The notes beneath the pieces are model-generated. The model ran no database searches. It was not told the DNA's origin and was given only the letters and a program-made list of their open reading frames with translations. This document shows, piece after piece, positions 33,174-33,247 of a DNA stretch of 33,247 nucleotides (position 1 is the stretch's first letter; the number at the start of each line of letters is the position of its first letter). Both the position numbers and the translations under genes were made by a program. Source of the DNA: CAZEJK01 sp964512045 (GTDB lineage Bacteria > Acidobacteriota > Thermoanaerobaculia > Thermoanaerobaculales > Sulfomarinibacteraceae); the NCBI GenBank assembly GCA_964512045.1, contig CAZEJK010000033.1, positions 1 to 33,247 on the forward strand. Direction: 5' to 3'.

Positions 33174-33247
33174 GGGCTCGCGCCCGCGTAGGTGTCAGCG
33201 GTTAGTCGGTAGTCGTGAAGTCCTGCGCAGTTTTGGCAGAATATTCA
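33174..33247. other. Sequence after mraY, window end
   Basis: No coding frame is supported in these 74 bases. Three 7-base units (GGTTAGT, CGGTAGT, CGTGAAG at 33200-33220) recall the heptamer arrays elsewhere, but the match is weak. Confidence 0.3.

Overview
The window reads as a piece of a high-GC bacterial chromosome from an organism with a peptidoglycan wall and, judging from its lipoproteins and large periplasmic or secreted proteins, probably a diderm envelope. I see no rRNA, tRNA, CRISPR array, integrase or transposase. Three traits recall uncultured Acidobacteriota or Planctomycetota: secreted proteins with dockerin-like tails, several M14 peptidases, and intergenic regions full of 6- and 7-base repeats. 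That placement is an impression and not a proof.

Layout. Positions 1-5257 hold two paralogous secreted M14 zinc carboxypeptidases on the minus strand (the first cut by the window edge), with a small metal-binding lipoprotein gene on the plus strand between them. Positions 5258-6613 are a decay zone: the C-terminal remnant of a POT-family peptide transporter and a truncated four-helix-bundle (23S IVS-type) gene between inverted simple repeats. A large hybrid sensor kinase (6614-9817, minus) is divergent from a complete oleA-oleB-oleC-oleD operon (10236-14852, plus) for long-chain olefin synthesis by head-to-head condensation of fatty acyl-CoAs. Two secreted proteins of unknown function follow on the minus strand (fibre-like, 15141-16670; parallel beta-helix with dockerin-like tail, 16752-18767). 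Divergent from them is a coupled pair of M14 genes (19071-22843), of which the first has lost all its zinc ligands.

From 23133 to 28406 a minus-strand series carries an MltD-like lytic transglycosylase with three LysM domains (broken by a 10-N assembly gap), a HAD phosphatase, a ferredoxin-NADP reductase, a small protein made of two copies of a cysteine-bearing 54-residue unit, and an AI-2E/PerM family membrane protein.

The most striking object is at 28579-32070. One uninterrupted reading frame joins a full-length MurJ lipid II flippase, a full-length MurG glycosyltransferase and a HEAT-like helical tail. It overlaps by 4 bases a mraY gene (32067-33173) whose otherwise conserved triple-His motif is altered. 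The three consecutive membrane steps of peptidoglycan precursor assembly (lipid I synthesis, lipid II synthesis, lipid II flipping) are thus encoded by two coupled genes, two of the steps in one polypeptide.

Intergenic DNA carries recurring elements: a GC-rich hexamer element (three copies), an element with CCAACGCGG/CCGCGTTGG ends (two copies) and degenerate heptamer arrays (two clear ones).
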